In this document: positions 25,114 through 37,463 of the stretch, one piece after another
Layout: every line of letters begins with the position of its first letter
How positions within the stretch are numbered: the first letter of the stretch is position 1
Source of the DNA: Cryptomeria japonica
Taxonomy: Eukaryota > Streptophyta > Pinopsida > Cupressales > Cupressaceae
DNA length: 64,000 nt
Direction of reading: 5' to 3'
Assembly: GCF_030272615.1 (NCBI RefSeq)
Contig: NC_081413.1
Span: 556,165,136 to 556,229,135, forward strand
The notes under the pieces: generated by a model
The model's input: only the letters and a program-made list of their open reading frames with translations
What the model was told of the DNA's origin: nothing
Database searches by the model: none
Translations under genes and position numbers: made by a program

Positions 25114-25393
25114 TATTAGAATATTTAATTATATTTTAGTCACCTATATTTAGTTCCTTGTTTAATGGTCATTTAGCTTTTTAGTTAATTAGCTTTTAAG
25201 CTTTATTTAGCATTTAGCTTTTTCTTTTTAGTTAATTAGCTTTTAAGCTTAATTTAGCTTTTAGCTCTTTAATCTTTTACTTTAACTTTATGTTCTAATT
25301 ATAGAACATCATCTTGTAACCTCTATATATACGTGTGTATATCGTTCAATGTAATCATCCGATTATTGAATCATTCATTCAATTTATTTTTTA
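25114..25393 (+). repeat. 3' LTR of the 20-kb copia
   Basis: Same length as the 5' LTR and about 98.6% identical by eye. It is preceded by the polypurine tract and followed by the aaatc target duplication. Confidence 0.95.
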
Positions 25394-26831
25394 AAATCAA
25401 CCCTCTACTTTACAGTTCTTGTAGTTGTGCCTTTAATTCCATAAGCTTAATGGTTGTCATATGATAAGGAGCCTTAGACACAGGCTCCACCCTTGGCACC
25501 AAATCGATGGAGAAGTTGAATACTCTTTTAGGTGGTAATTTAGGTAGTTCTTCGGGTAATACATCTTGGTAATCCCGAAGATATGGGTATTTTTCTACAA
25601 AGGATTCCTTCAGCTCACTAGCCTCTTTTGACCCTAAACCATTGTGCATAGATGACTCATAGATCATCCTAAAACATAACCTCCTAGGGTTCAACTATCT
25701 CTTCCATTCTTATTGCAAACATCTAATACCCTTTTTTCTTATTCCGTTTCAATTGCATAGCTGAGATTTGTCGTATTTGGACCTCACGTTGGGTACCTTG
25801 TAGATACACCTTGTTTCCAAGGTAATTTAGACATTCTACAATTTTAGAAAAGCAATCAACCTTCGCCTTATGCCTCCACAACCGATTCATTCCTAATATC
25901 ACATCATAGGAGCCTAAGTGTGTTGCATACAAATTTACCTTTGTTGAGAATCTCGAAAGCTCTACCCTAGCCTTGAACAAACATTTCTTTACTCGAGCCC
26001 TTGACTGATTAGCATATTTTACTGTCCAAGAATTGGGCATAAGCCAACTCTCTTGGAAAATTTACATAATAATTTGGGTGCTATAAGACTTTTTGTGGCA
26101 CCGATGTCTATAAGAATAGATGCAAGATTCCCGTATAGCATACTAGTAGTCTCTACTATCGTGACTTGAAATTATTCCACTTGCATGTTGTCCAAAGCTG
26201 CATGGATCCTCTGTTGGAAGGCTGCTTGCTGTGATGGTAGTGGATTTCGCTGTTGGTGTCCTCGGTTTTTGGTCGGACATTGGTTCACATAGTGTTCCTC
26301 GCCACTTGTGAAACATCCTCATAGTGGACCTCTCTTTTTTGTAGTCCTATTAGAAGAATCCCCTTCTTTTCTAAAGGTGTTGTAACCTTTTTTATCTCCT
26401 CTGACTTCCTGTCCGTTTCCCTTATTTCCTTTGTCATTTCTCTTATTGGACTCATATTTTTTGCCCCTTTTCTTGAAAGGCTAAGATGACTGGGTCCACC
26501 TAATTTTCTTTCAACTCTTATCCCTAATCGTGTCATCTCTTTTGTCTCTACTCTTGTCCAATTGCTTTTTCATAAACCTCGCCCATGGTGCTAGGTCCAA
26601 GGATGTCTATTGCTCCACCTATGCAGTTGTTTAGGCCCATAATGTTTTTTTTGATCTGAAACCTTTCATCTGTTTGAAACTGGGGCACATATTTAAGTAA
26701 CGGGGTAAATTTCTCCCAGTTTTTGTTGACCGAGAGTTCTCCTTGTCTTAGGTTTTGAAAGTCCAACTTTTGGTCAAAGATTAACTGGGGTAACCATCTT
26801 TGTCTAAAAATTCCCACAAAATGTTCCCATG

Positions 26832-28050
26832 TGTAGCATCATAAAATTGCGACCCTTGCAATTTTGACCACATTTTAGGTCCTCACCCTAGCGACTGCAT
26901 CTCCTCACCCTAGCGATTGTATCTCCCTACTCAATTGGGACCCCTCTTTGCATTATTCTTCTAAACCTCCTCTTGTTTCAGCCCTTGTGTCACCTCATGA
27001 CCCTGTCCAAGCCCCAAAATAGGGCAGGACAGGGGCGTGGCGCCCTTGTCCTCCCTCTTTGCTTGGCCCCAAAATGGGTCCGACCCTTGGACCTAATTTG
27101 CTTTTCGGGATTTAATTTTTCCTATGTTGGCCTTTGGTGAGATGAAAATTTACCCTCCTAGGCAAGTATAAAAGGAGACTTAATTCCCTGATTTGGCAGA
27201 AGGGAGCAAGAATAAGCGAAATTCATGAGGAGGCCTTCATTATCATCATCAAGCGTTCAAGCGTTCAAGCCTTCAAGCATTCATCGAGTCTTCTTCTTCT
27301 TCATGTGTCTTCTTCACTCATCCATTAGAGCAACATTACAACATTCATTTGCAAGCATGTGTTTGTATTAGGGTTTTGTCATGTTACATGCCATTTCATG
27401 CAACACTTGTGATTACATTCAAGAAGCAAAGCAACCATCATCAACAAATTGCAGATCTACAAGGTATACATTTCCATTATTCACATTTAAGTATTTGCAA
27501 TTACTTTCTTTCAAGGTTGATTCCTCAATCGGGGTTTGACTAAGACAAACCCCTATCCACAACCCTTCTTCCCTTCTTTTCTGTGTGCAGGTTACAGGTG
27601 CGCGGCTGTAATTGCAGATTTAGGCTTCATTTGCAGAGACGGAAAAACCCTTTTCGACTTGCAGATTTTTCGGAGGACCGTGCATAACTTACACACGGTC
27701 CCAACGACTTTTCTCGAAATTTGCAGGGCAGATCTGTATCAGTCTAAATATCTCAGATCCGAAGTTACAACGCAATCCCGAATTGGTAGCTCTTTATTTC
27801 ATCCATTTTGTCTTCCTTTTTTGCATAGTCAACAAGTCAACATATCTATTTACAAAAGAGGGAAAAATCATTCCAACAACTTGCAATCCACTTAGCATTC
27901 ACATCCTCATTTCCCTTGGATTTGGATCTAGTGGATTCAATCCCTCTTTTGAATGTAAAGTGCATTTTTGCATCAAGTGAAAATCATCCTAGTGATTTCC
28001 TTTCTCTTTCCTAGGTGGGGAACCACTAGGGTCCAATTTTCCACTTTACA
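26832..28050 (+). mobile_element. Solo LTR, 1219 bp, inside gypsy gag
   Basis: It starts tgtagcatcataaaattgcg and ends ccactttaca, flanked by the 5-bp duplication ccatg (26827-26831, 28051-28055). A TATA box (tataaaag, 27167-27174) lies about 335 bp in, giving a long R-U5. The flanks on both sides are gag-like sequence of the minus-strand gypsy, so this is a clean insertion. It has no primer site, polypurine tract or coding domain, so it is a solo LTR of a different family from the TGTRATGTCCCC one. Confidence 0.85.
27167..27174 (+). promoter_or_regulatory. TATA box of the solo LTR
   Basis: tataaaag lies in a favourable context, with transcript start expected near 27200. Confidence 0.55.
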
Positions 28051-28530
28051 CCATGCACTAGTTGTTTTTAGGCCTAGCTTGGCCTTTTTGTTTTGCCACC
28101 AAGTGGTTGCCTCCCTAGATAGCTTATAGGCCCTCCATATTGCCTTGATGTTTTCAGAGTAGTTTTGTATCTCAAAATGCTTCTCCATTTCTATTAGCTA
28201 GGCTTTGGCGGCGTCTCTCGACACGGAGCCCTTGAACTTAGGGGCGTGATTTTCTTCATGTTATGGGATAACTCATGCTAATTGATTCTTTATCTCAGTA
28301 TGGGTTCCGAGTGTTCTCCTCCGTGCTTGCTTTGTGTGATATGCTCACGCCTATTAAAGTTTTCCCTATGTTGGGATTCTTGCTCTTCCTCCCTAGTGTC
28401 GTTTTAACTCATGACCTGTTGCTCCAGGTTCTTGAGTCTGGCTTGAGTTTCATTCATCATAGTCAGATTTTGGTCTAACTTATCCATCAGGGTGTTCGAG
28501 TCCTTTAAAAAGAAGAGACGCCATGCAAGA

Positions 28531-31500
28531 ACATTACAAAAACAAGATATCATTCTATATTATCCTTCATTTAAGATTAAGAATTACTTCTACATTTTCA
28601 ATTCAATGAGTGTTCTGAAGTTTTATATTTTCAGCTTTCTCTATTGACCTCATGTTGCTAAGGTCTTGAGAACAATTTCAGAGCCTTGCCTACATAGTAA
28701 TACAATTGCTTGAAATACAAGTTCAAGAATAAAGATTGACACTCTTTAGGGTTCAATGTTTTAGCTTAAAGATTCTTATCTTCATTCATACTGCAGAATA
28801 AACTTAAGGATTTCGAGGTGCTTTCCCTTGTATATACCAATATTTCTTTTCCAAATTTTAAGTAGAAAGAATTTCTTCATGAGGCAGTGTTTACTACTAA
28901 ATATATTTGCTCATGAAGCATGCTTAAGCAAAGAATGAAAGAAATGAGTCATGCCTGTTGATCCTTGCTAGTTGGTGAGATGAATTAAGTTCCTCCTCCC
29001 TTAGCTACGCCCCTCAAGCTCTTTGAAGATGAGCTTCAGTGCACTTTCAAGCTGGTAATCTGCTCTTCGTTTTATTTGTATTTTTCTAAAGACTAAATAA
29101 ACATAATCTCTTTTCAATATATGGTCGGACCTCAAATTCTCTTCCAATTTGAAAGATCAAGAATTAGTTACATCAAAATGTTGGATTTTCATTTGAATAT
29201 AATTTCATTCGCTTTCAAGAAGCCTAATGGAGTCGATCACCATGATCTTCCTCGAAATGATGGGAGCAGTTCTTTATTATGCCAATGCTAAAAATATGAT
29301 TTGCTATTAGTGTCCATAGTGACTCGGTTGTATTAGTCGTGCATAAGTTATCTTCAAAGTTAAGTTTGATATGGTTAAGCTATTACGTATATCAAATATA
29401 TAGATATGAACTTGCATATATATATATATATATATATTATAAACATAATGAAGATGATCCTAACATGAGCAATTGGACTTTACAATGTCTTGACACCCAA
29501 ATGACAAAAACATCGACTCAACCCTAAACGACTCTAGGGCAACAACAACAAACCCTAATTAGGTTAACTTATCTCAATAGTTAAAACATGGTGTCGATGG
29601 CAATTTTGACCTGTTCACATGTTTGCACCTCTTTCCCCAATGATACTGGTAGAGTTTCCTACATCCACTTAGATGCACGAATGTAGTTAGACAAAATTTT
29701 AATACCATTCAAAGTATCTATATAACAAGGCATTAGCTCACTTAATAACTCAAATCAAAATTCATTCATTCCATTGAAATTCATCTAATTGATGTTCCCA
29801 TTAAGCTTCATATTTAATCATCACATCTCTAATTCGCAACAAAACACAATGAAATTGTTCATGAAAAGAGGGATGTTAAAAATGTTGAGAGCTAAGTTTT
29901 GAAGAGATTAAAAATGGAATAACTAGGTAATAATTTTTAACAATTGAAACTTTAAGTGATCTAAGACAAAATTTTCTTGTAATAGGCGTTTCTTTATTTT
30001 CCTGTTAATCTTCAAAGAACGTTCACACTTGTACATTGCTAGGTTATATTAATGCCCTGAAATTTTCCCATAAATTAGATCAAGATGTGAAGATGAATTT
30101 CCTTGTTACTAGCTATGTTGACATCTATTGTGTAAAGCATTTGATTATGAATGTTTATGTGTATTCCAAGAACTTGAGGAGGAGGCTTTTGTGATTAACA
30201 TATCGTCACTTGAGTAGAACTAGTCAAGTTAGATGTGAAGATGCATTTTCTTGTTACTAGTGATGGCATCTATGGTGTAAAGAATTTGATTACAAAAAAA
30301 TGTGTCTATTTCAAGACCCTGAGGAGAGGGAGGTTTTTGTGATTAACGTATTGTCACAAGAGCTTGGCCAGTCAAGCTTTTGTATATAATCTTCTGTTAT
30401 TTAAAACCACTAAATATAATTTTAGGTTTATCTTTTCTGAGCATGATATGCATGTATTCAAGGTAATCTGTTTTAGTATATAATTGTGTTTTTTCTTGTT
30501 TAGTGTTACCCCGGCCTTTATTGCAAAGATAAATCCTTGGATTACATGGCATATGTTGTTTTCCCAATCTTTTATCTGATGTAACGATTTCAAGAGGTTT
30601 CAGTAGGACTCCTGGCATAAGAGAATGCTAAATGTGAATAAAGCATAGGTTTATGTCTGGAAGATAGAATGACAAGAAAGTATGCCTATTATAGTAAAGG
30701 AGCAGGTCAAAGAAATATGGTATAGGAGAATAGAATAAAACAAATAAAGCCACTCAAAGGCTCAAGGTTGCTTTTGGTGGATAATGCAAGGATTGGAAAA
30801 ATTTGAATATAGGGGACACCTTTTTTAACTATGGCGAGATGTTCTAATAAACAGTTTTTATTGTGATTAAGGTGAACGAGTTTATAACGTTTTGAAGCTT
30901 AGTCTGTCACCCAACGGGTGGCTCTCTATAATTAAATATTAGCTACTTAGGTCAGAATAATCAAATATTAATAATATTTAAGTAACACTTAGTTTCAATA
31001 TCTCACCAACATCCCCTCATAAGTGCAACTTAGGAGAAGTTAGAAGTAAAAACTGAATTCTGACAATTGTGTAGCCATGCTAGGTACCCATGTACAATGT
31101 GTTCCTCCCAAAAGAAGAGGAGAAAGGCCACAAGAGAAGGAGAAAATCCATAGGAAAAAAATCTTGCCCAAGAAGAGGAAAGATAGAATAACATCCTAAA
31201 ATATTTGCAAGATCCATGCGTGCCTACACATAGAAGAGAGAATGTTGGTGCAGAACGCCGCATGGTGAGTGTTGTGGTGGGTCTCTCTGCATCAAATTAT
31301 CCATCTTCTTTTTTAAAGAAATAAACCTTGAGCTGTCAAATTGTTAAATTCCCACTTAAATGTTGGAGTGTAGGAAGGGATCACGATGTATGGTTCTAGA
31401 AGCTACTTGTGTCTCAATGGTAATGGTGAACTATGATCGAAAATTTGAAACTGACTCATGGGATCAAGAATACCATGCAGGATTTAGGTACAATAATCAT

Positions 31501-32944
31501 GGATGACAACTCTCAATTGTTGTGTGAAATTTGAATTGATGTGAATTGGGATGTGTCTAGATGGAAGCATGATGTGGCAAAGAAAGAACAAGAGGGGTAG
31601 GATGTACCTTCATAATATCTAGAATAGCAGATGCAACACCATAGGAGTTGCCATCAAAGAGAAGATATGTCCTCAATGGTGCCCTTGATTCTTGAATGTG
31701 GGATTCTACAAACAATAGATGTATGCTGATAAATAGATGTCCTAATGATCAAGGTGACGTGTGATCCCGTTGAATAGAATTTGATGAATATTTCCTAGAA
31801 GAATTTGACAGATTGATATGATTTTGATGAAGATGCTGCTCCAATTCATCAATTTGCTTTTGAAAGCAATTGTGCTCATCATGATTTTCTTATGATTGTG
31901 AGCACATTTGACCTTGCATGATTTGGAAGTCTTCACATAATAATCCTACTAAAGAGGGACAATGCTACATGACAACATTTGTCCATAGTGGACATAGAAA
32001 GTCTTAGAAGATGCCATGATCTCTATGGAGATAGTTGGAGAAGTTTTTTGTAGGATACAAAAATAGAAAGGAGAGGTAGTAAAAGACATGATGAACCTCC
32101 CAAGATTTGGAATTGTATATTAGTTCATAAATTGCCCGTGTCTCTCCAAGACAAGTACATGTATTAAGACTTTATAATGAGAATGTTTTGCAATAACACC
32201 TCTCAAAATTGCTCAGTTAAGACACCATATTTTAGAGTTTGTAATTGAGTGTAATTACAACGTTGAAGCTAATTTTTTAGAGTTTTATGATGTCTAGTGT
32301 GGAAAGATGAAAGTACAATCAAATGATGGGTGAAAACAAATAGCCAATATTGGTGTGTAATGCTTGGAAAATCCTTTGCTTTCAAAAAATGAGACTCAAA
32401 TCCGAGTCTGTTTGTGAAAGTTACGAGGTTTACTAGTTCAAAAAATTAGATTGTGCAGCAAAATATGTGAGGAAACTGATTTTTGTAAAAGTTTGGAAGT
32501 CATGAGAAAAAACCAATTACATTGCTACAAATTATTTTGAAAAAATTGTATCAAAAATTACCTCCATATGGCTGAGATATGGTCCTTAAAAAATGGCCTC
32601 CAAAATTGAACACTCAAATGGAGGAGGGTTTGGTAGATTGGTGATAGGAGAGTGGCCCTTGGGTGGTGTTGTTGGTGGAGGTGGTTGGTAGGTGACAATT
32701 AGGAGATGGTGGGCATGTGGGTTGTGTATCAGTGGTAGGGCAGTGACAAATAGGTGGTGTCTCTTGGTTGGCAGATTGGAGTAGATTAGGTGGTGTTTGG
32801 GAGAAGTATTGAAAAAGTAGCTACGGGCATTGGATTTTTTTAAAGGCCATTCCTAGTGATTGTTTTGGCTGCCAAAAATATTTAAGAAGGGGGAGGCTGA
32901 CCACCCCTACGACACTTGCCACAACAAGTGGTGACAAGTGGGTG
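28531..32944. other. No gene recognised; diverged duplication and AT microsatellite
   Basis: Short ORFs here look random. Two structures stand out. A (ta)n microsatellite lies near 29418-29438. A diverged tandem duplication of roughly 148 bp covers about 30081-30230 and 30231-30378 (shared phrases agatgtgaagatg, cttgttactag and tttttgtgattaac, with variants). Around 32640-32780 there is a G/T-rich, GGTGGT-type stretch. The rest is unassigned, probably very old repeat DNA. Confidence 0.5.
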
Positions 32945-32950
32945 GGTACC

Positions 32951-35900
32951 TGTTGATGTGTCTTTTATACACGACCAAATACAGAATAAAATACCTAAAG
33001 GTACCTTATCCTCTCTTGAACAAAGTTTCCCGATTGTTGAAGATCTCGCCGAAGGATCAGTCGGAGTAACTCCAAGGTTCTGATATGTAGGTTCTCTACG
33101 TGTGGATAAGCTCTTGCAGTATGATGTGATTTTGCTGGAATCACAAGGGGACTTACTTTCAACGACCTGAATTTCTGATTCGCTTTGGATATTACTGGAA
33201 CGTGGAATTTCACTGGCCCTTGATTTTGAAAAAAGGAAAAAGGATAAGGGTTGGAACGAGATCTATTTCTAACACTAAGAATGTAAGAGCAATGAATGAC
33301 CTTTGATGAAACTCTAACTAAGTCTTGCTTTGACATCCTAGGATCATCTCCACAAGATTAGTGCGATCTTCTGAGGAAAGCTTTATGATGTTTAGATCAC
33401 TGCTACAAGCATGGACACTGTCAGGTTGATGCATATCAATGAAGAAGTGATAATTAAAGTTAAGCTTAAGCTGAATCATTCCAGTTGACTACACAAGGCA
33501 AGTCTGCAATCAACAAACCGCTAGTAGTATGGATATACGAATTTCACCGTTGATCATACAAATTTCTTCCATTCACCTAATAATATGAAATCAAATTTGA
33601 GAAGTATAGAGACCATGCAAATTGTTGAATCAACCCATAGAATTCACCATTTCTTCAATGAAGTTTACAAGTCTTTTGCAACAATATCTTGGCAACAATC
33701 TTTGCCTTCTCTTTCTACTCTAACTATTTCCTACTCTCTAACTATTCACTCTTAGCTAACTATTAACTATTGACCTTTACAAATGAGGAGCCAAGGCTTT
33801 ATATAAAGAACCCTTTACAAACAAACGGCTCTGATTGACTTAGAATCAATGGCTAGGATTACAAGATAGAAACCCTAATTAGGGTTTGTTACAACAAACT
33901 TCCTTAGCCAATTAGAAAATTAAATTCTCGGAGCGAGGACCAATAGGAAGTAGAGGTAGGTACACCGAAGTTTGTGCCGCCTCTGATGAGTCAGGTACAT
34001 TGAATCTGGACACGGTGAGGTGGACCAATTCGATTGGAGGAGCAATGACTGGGATGCCACCTTGTCTGACGTTTGTGTCTTGGTTGATCTCTTTTCTGTC
34101 TCAATTTGATGAATGATGTACCTCTTTTACTCCCAAGTGCTTGATGAGGCTTTTTTATTGTCAAGTCTTCCTTCTCCGGCAGCATACCTTGCCTTGAAGT
34201 GCTGGCAACTCCTTTCTTTGTCATCATGCGGTAGAATGAGGTCTTGAGGCTAACTTGAACTCCTTGAATGCCCCTAGTCTTCCAACACTTCAAAGCACCT
34301 TGAGTCCCCCCTTTGTGCATGTGGAACGTCCTTGATGATGATGGACTAGAAGAGGTCGTCCTTGCCTTGGTCTTCTTCCATCTGCAAAACCAACCAAAAG
34401 ATGATTAAGGACACATAATGAATTCATTCATTCTAACATAGCATTTCCTACCTTTAATCATCAACAAGAAGACATTAAAATGAAGCTTGCTCAAGATTCT
34501 CCCCAGGGACAGGCCCTATAAAAATTTCGCTCTGGACCCTTTGGAAGGGTCAGGAGCGAAATTTGCATTCCTGGCCTAAGTTCTTCTCATTTTATGACCA
34601 TGCTTGCTTAGATGCATGCCTAAGGATCCCTATAATCTCAACCAATACCATGTTTGAGGTAAAATTGGAGCAAGATGGAGTCTTTAAGGATTTCGTTCTG
34701 GACCCTTTGGAAGGGTCAGGAGCGAAATTCTTGTTTAGGCTCAAGTTCTATCACTTCTCCACTCCAAAATGTCTTCCAAGGCAAGCATACACTAGTCTTC
34801 TCTCCACCAAGGCTTGGGAATCCATCCCTTGACCTTCATCATGAGCAAATTAGGTGAAATTGAGAATTTCGCTCTGGACCCTTTGGAAGGGTCAGGAGCG
34901 AAATTCTTGTTTAGGCTCAAGTTCTATCACTTCTCCACTCCAAAATGTCTTCCAAGGCAAGCATACACTAGTCTTCTCTCCACCAAGGCTTGGGAATCCA
35001 TCCCTTGACCTTCATCATGAGCAAATTAGGTGAAATTGAGAATTTTGCTCTGGACCCTTTGGAAGGGTCAGGAGTGAAATTCTTGATTTTGACTTGATCC
35101 TTCATTTTCTTCATTCCAATTCACTTCAAAAGACAAGAATACCTCACTCACCTTCAATCCACGCCATAAAAACCAAGGATTTGACCTTCTCCAAGGGAAA
35201 AATAGGTGTTTGCAAGAATTTCGCTCTGGACCCTTTGGAAGGGTCAGGAGCGAAATTCAAGATTTAGGCTTGATTCTTCATTCCCTTCGCCCTCATTCAC
35301 TTCCTAAGGCAAAAAATGTTGATTTACTTCCAAATACGCCCAAGGGACTAAGATCTTGGTCCAAACAAGGACGAAATGGGTGTCTTCTTGGAATTTCGCT
35401 CTGTACCCTTTGGAAGGGTCAGGAGCGAAATTTGCATTTTAGGACAAATTCTATCATGTCTCTCACTTCAACTCACCTCAAAGGTCAAGGAAACGTTGCT
35501 CCATTCTTCCCTAAGCCATAAAAACCAAAAGTTTGACTTGATTTGCAAGGGAAATAGGTGATCTTAGGAATTTCGCTTAGGACCTTTTGGGAGGGTCAGG
35601 AGCGAAATCCTAGTTTTTGCTCAATTCCTTCAAATTTATTGATCACTAGCAACTCAAAGTCATTCCTAAGGACATATCCAATCCTATCTCACCCTGACCC
35701 ACACTTGACTTGGCAAAAAACTGGGAGAAAAGAGTGGTTTTGTGGAATTTCGCTCTGGACCCTTTGGAAGGGTCAGGAGCGAAATTCCTACTCTAGGCTT
35801 GACTCTTCATCTCTTCAACTCCAATCTTCTCTGGAAGGCAAAAATACATCACTCTCCACCCAAGGAACAAGGTTTGTAGCCTAAGCAAGGGAGCAAATGA

Positions 35901-37463
35901 GGTTTATAAAGAATTTCGCTCTGGACCCTTTGGAAGGGTCAGGAGCGAAATTCATCCTTTAGGAAAATTCTTCATCTTTTAATGCCTTCAATCACCTCCC
36001 AAGGCAAGAACATACCAATTCACCTTCCCACATGCCTTAGAAACCAACACTTGGCCAAAACTAGGAAGAAAATGAGAGTTATGGGGATTTTCGCTCTGGA
36101 CCCTTTGGAAGGGTCAAGAGTGAAATACCCATTCTTTCTTGATTTTCCACTTCATTCACCTAATTCTCCCTCAAACTTGATCAATTTCAAGCTCCTTTCA
36201 CCAAAATCAAGGCAATGCACCATCAAACTAGCTCAAGACAAGGTCAACCTAGGGCTTAAGGCAAAAAAGAAGGTCAAATGGAGGATTTCGCTCTGGACCC
36301 TTTGGAAGGGTCAGGAGCAAAATTCTCCTTCTAGATTGATTTCCATCATTTCATCGCCTCAAATCTCCTCTCCAAGGCAAATATGCATCCAAGTCTTCCA
36401 AACCATGCCTTAGAAGTTCCAAACTTGGTCAAGTTAAAGAGCAAAATAGAGGAAATATGAATTTCGCTCTGGACCCTTTGGAAGGGTCAGGAGCGAAATC
36501 CATGTCTTAGGTCAAAATCTTCATTCCTCAATGCTTTCAATCACTTCCTGAGGCAAGAACATATCAATTTACCCCCACCATGTCCAAGGAACAAGGATGT
36601 TAGCCCAAACAAGGGAGAAAATAGCATCTAGGGAGAATTTTGCTCTGGACCCTTTAGAAGGGTTAGGAGCAAAATTCACATTTAGGCTCAAATCTTGACT
36701 TCATTTCTCACATTTCTTCATCCAAACAAGTGTTTTGCCCTCAATAATGCCTGGGAATGAGTTAGTTCTAAGTTTGGGTCAAAGTAGAATGTCTTATGGA
36801 GAATTTCGCTCTAGACCCTTTGGAAGGGCCTGAAGCGAAATTGAAATTCATTTTGGACCCTTTGGAAGGGTCAGGAGCAAAATTTGACATTTTGGTCTCT
36901 TCGTCAGGATTCATGTATGGAATATAACATCTAAGTATAAGTGACATTTCTTATACTTTTAGTTATATTCCATATATACTGTTAGGATGTTTGAGAGTGG
37001 TTTTGGACCTCCAAGAGTTATAATGCAAAATCTAGTTTTTGGAGGATTCTTCAATTTTCCAGACAGTCAAATTTTAGGATCAGGATGACATTCCAGACAG
37101 CCAAATTTCAGGATCAGGATGACATTCCAGACTTCATCACTCACCAATTTGACCTAACTCAGATCTTCAAAGATGATATTCACTCACCAAGCTTCATTGA
37201 CCTCCTCAAACTCAAACAAGACACAATTAGCAACAAGAGCAAAACCTTGTCCTAAGGAAGACTTTCAAAGATGACCCTAACCCGGAGCACATGCTGACTC
37301 CCCCTAGCTCAAACAGAGCCTGCCATCCTAGTGATCCCTCTGGCAACACTCAGCATGCAAAGGCTAATAGACAAAACCCTAAAAGACCTAGAAACAAACC
37401 CCAAAAAGCAAAAAAAATAGGGGTCCCCATTTGAAATGGGGCGATGTGTGAATACGTCACAAC
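32951..37463 (-). mobile_element. 4.5-kb LTR-like unit, copy A
   Basis: This is a 4513-bp insertion flanked by the direct repeat ggtacc (32945-32950, 37464-37469). It starts tgttgatgtg and ends gtgaatacgtcacaac on this strand, and it is the reverse complement, throughout, of 51273-55738. Parts in order: a terminal region rich in gypsy-LTR-like phrases (32951-34500), an array of 15 palindromes (34523-36888) and a 570-bp unique end containing a short hairpin (ccccatttgaaatgggg, near 37424). It has no primer site, purine tract or coding domain. It is best read as a solo LTR from a family with exceptionally long LTRs, or a short non-autonomous LTR-type element. Direction is uncertain. The minus label means opposite to copy B. 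Confidence 0.8.
34523..36888. repeat. Array of 15 near-identical 41-bp palindromes (copy A)
   Basis: Each palindrome reads aatttcgctctggacccttt on one arm and ggaagggtcaggagcgaaatt on the other (trimmed here), with arms complementary over about 19 bp. Starts lie near 34523, 34690, 34867, 35040, 35217, 35391, 35567, 35745, 35911, 36088, 36285, 36460, 36636, 36801 and 36846. Spacing is about 165-197 bp, except for the last pair, which are adjacent. Spacers share only weak similarity with one another (a 'caaggcaa' phrase), apart from one clear recent duplication (34691-34866 versus 34867-35040). Confidence 0.95.

Larger units (their letters stand above)
20031..25393 (+). mobile_element. Ty1-copia element with both LTRs and target duplication
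   Basis: Two 280-bp LTRs (20031-20310, 25114-25393) differ at about four positions, roughly 1.4%. They are flanked by the 5-bp duplication aaatc (20026-20030, 25394-25398). A primer site tggtatcagagc (20311-20322) and a purine tract (aagggaggg, 25105-25113) are present. The internal region carries gag (about 21007-21780), a protease motif (WYIDSGASRHFTH, near 21920), integrase (from about 22300, with HADICGPM and FVDDFSRRMWVYF), RT (KWVFKVKYKADGSLDKYKAR near 23710; YVDDLIITGN near 24150) and RNase H (near 24640-24950). The domain order is classic copia. The coding region is broken, with about ten breaks, despite the young LTRs. It inserted into the RT region of the minus-strand gypsy. Confidence 0.95.
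14336..28530 (-). mobile_element. Decayed Ty3-gypsy element, host of four nested insertions
   Basis: A single minus-strand gypsy element can be followed in pieces across this span. Gag lies at about 28056-28530 (EKHFEIQNYSENIKAIWRAY) and 26285-26831. The protease tail (SYDVILGMNRL) is near 25850-25920. The RT approach (DVLPEELPKLPPKRVF) is near 25540, the start of RT (WGAPVIFVKKKDG) at 19970-20015, the RT core (FLDDILIYS) near 15240, and RNase H (LVTDASREGLGGVLMQDGQV) near 14780-14830. The order fits one element. The element stops at 14336 in the linker after RNase H, and I see no integrase or LTRs, so it is broken with many breaks and clearly old. It is interrupted by a 4.4-kb unit (15574-19965), a copia (20031-25393) and a solo LTR (26832-28050). 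Confidence 0.85.

Noticed and set aside
27349-27980. Overlapping plus-strand ORFs
   Set aside because: They lie in the R-U5 part of the solo LTR at 26832-28050, with no domain or conserved motif.
30372-30618. Two overlapping 73-aa minus-strand ORFs
   Set aside because: Different frames of the same stretch, without recognisable domains or splice context.
34563-36413. Chain of overlapping ORFs through the palindrome array
   Set aside because: They change frame freely, repeat the palindrome translation (LWKGQERN, DPLEGSGAKF) and have no family features.
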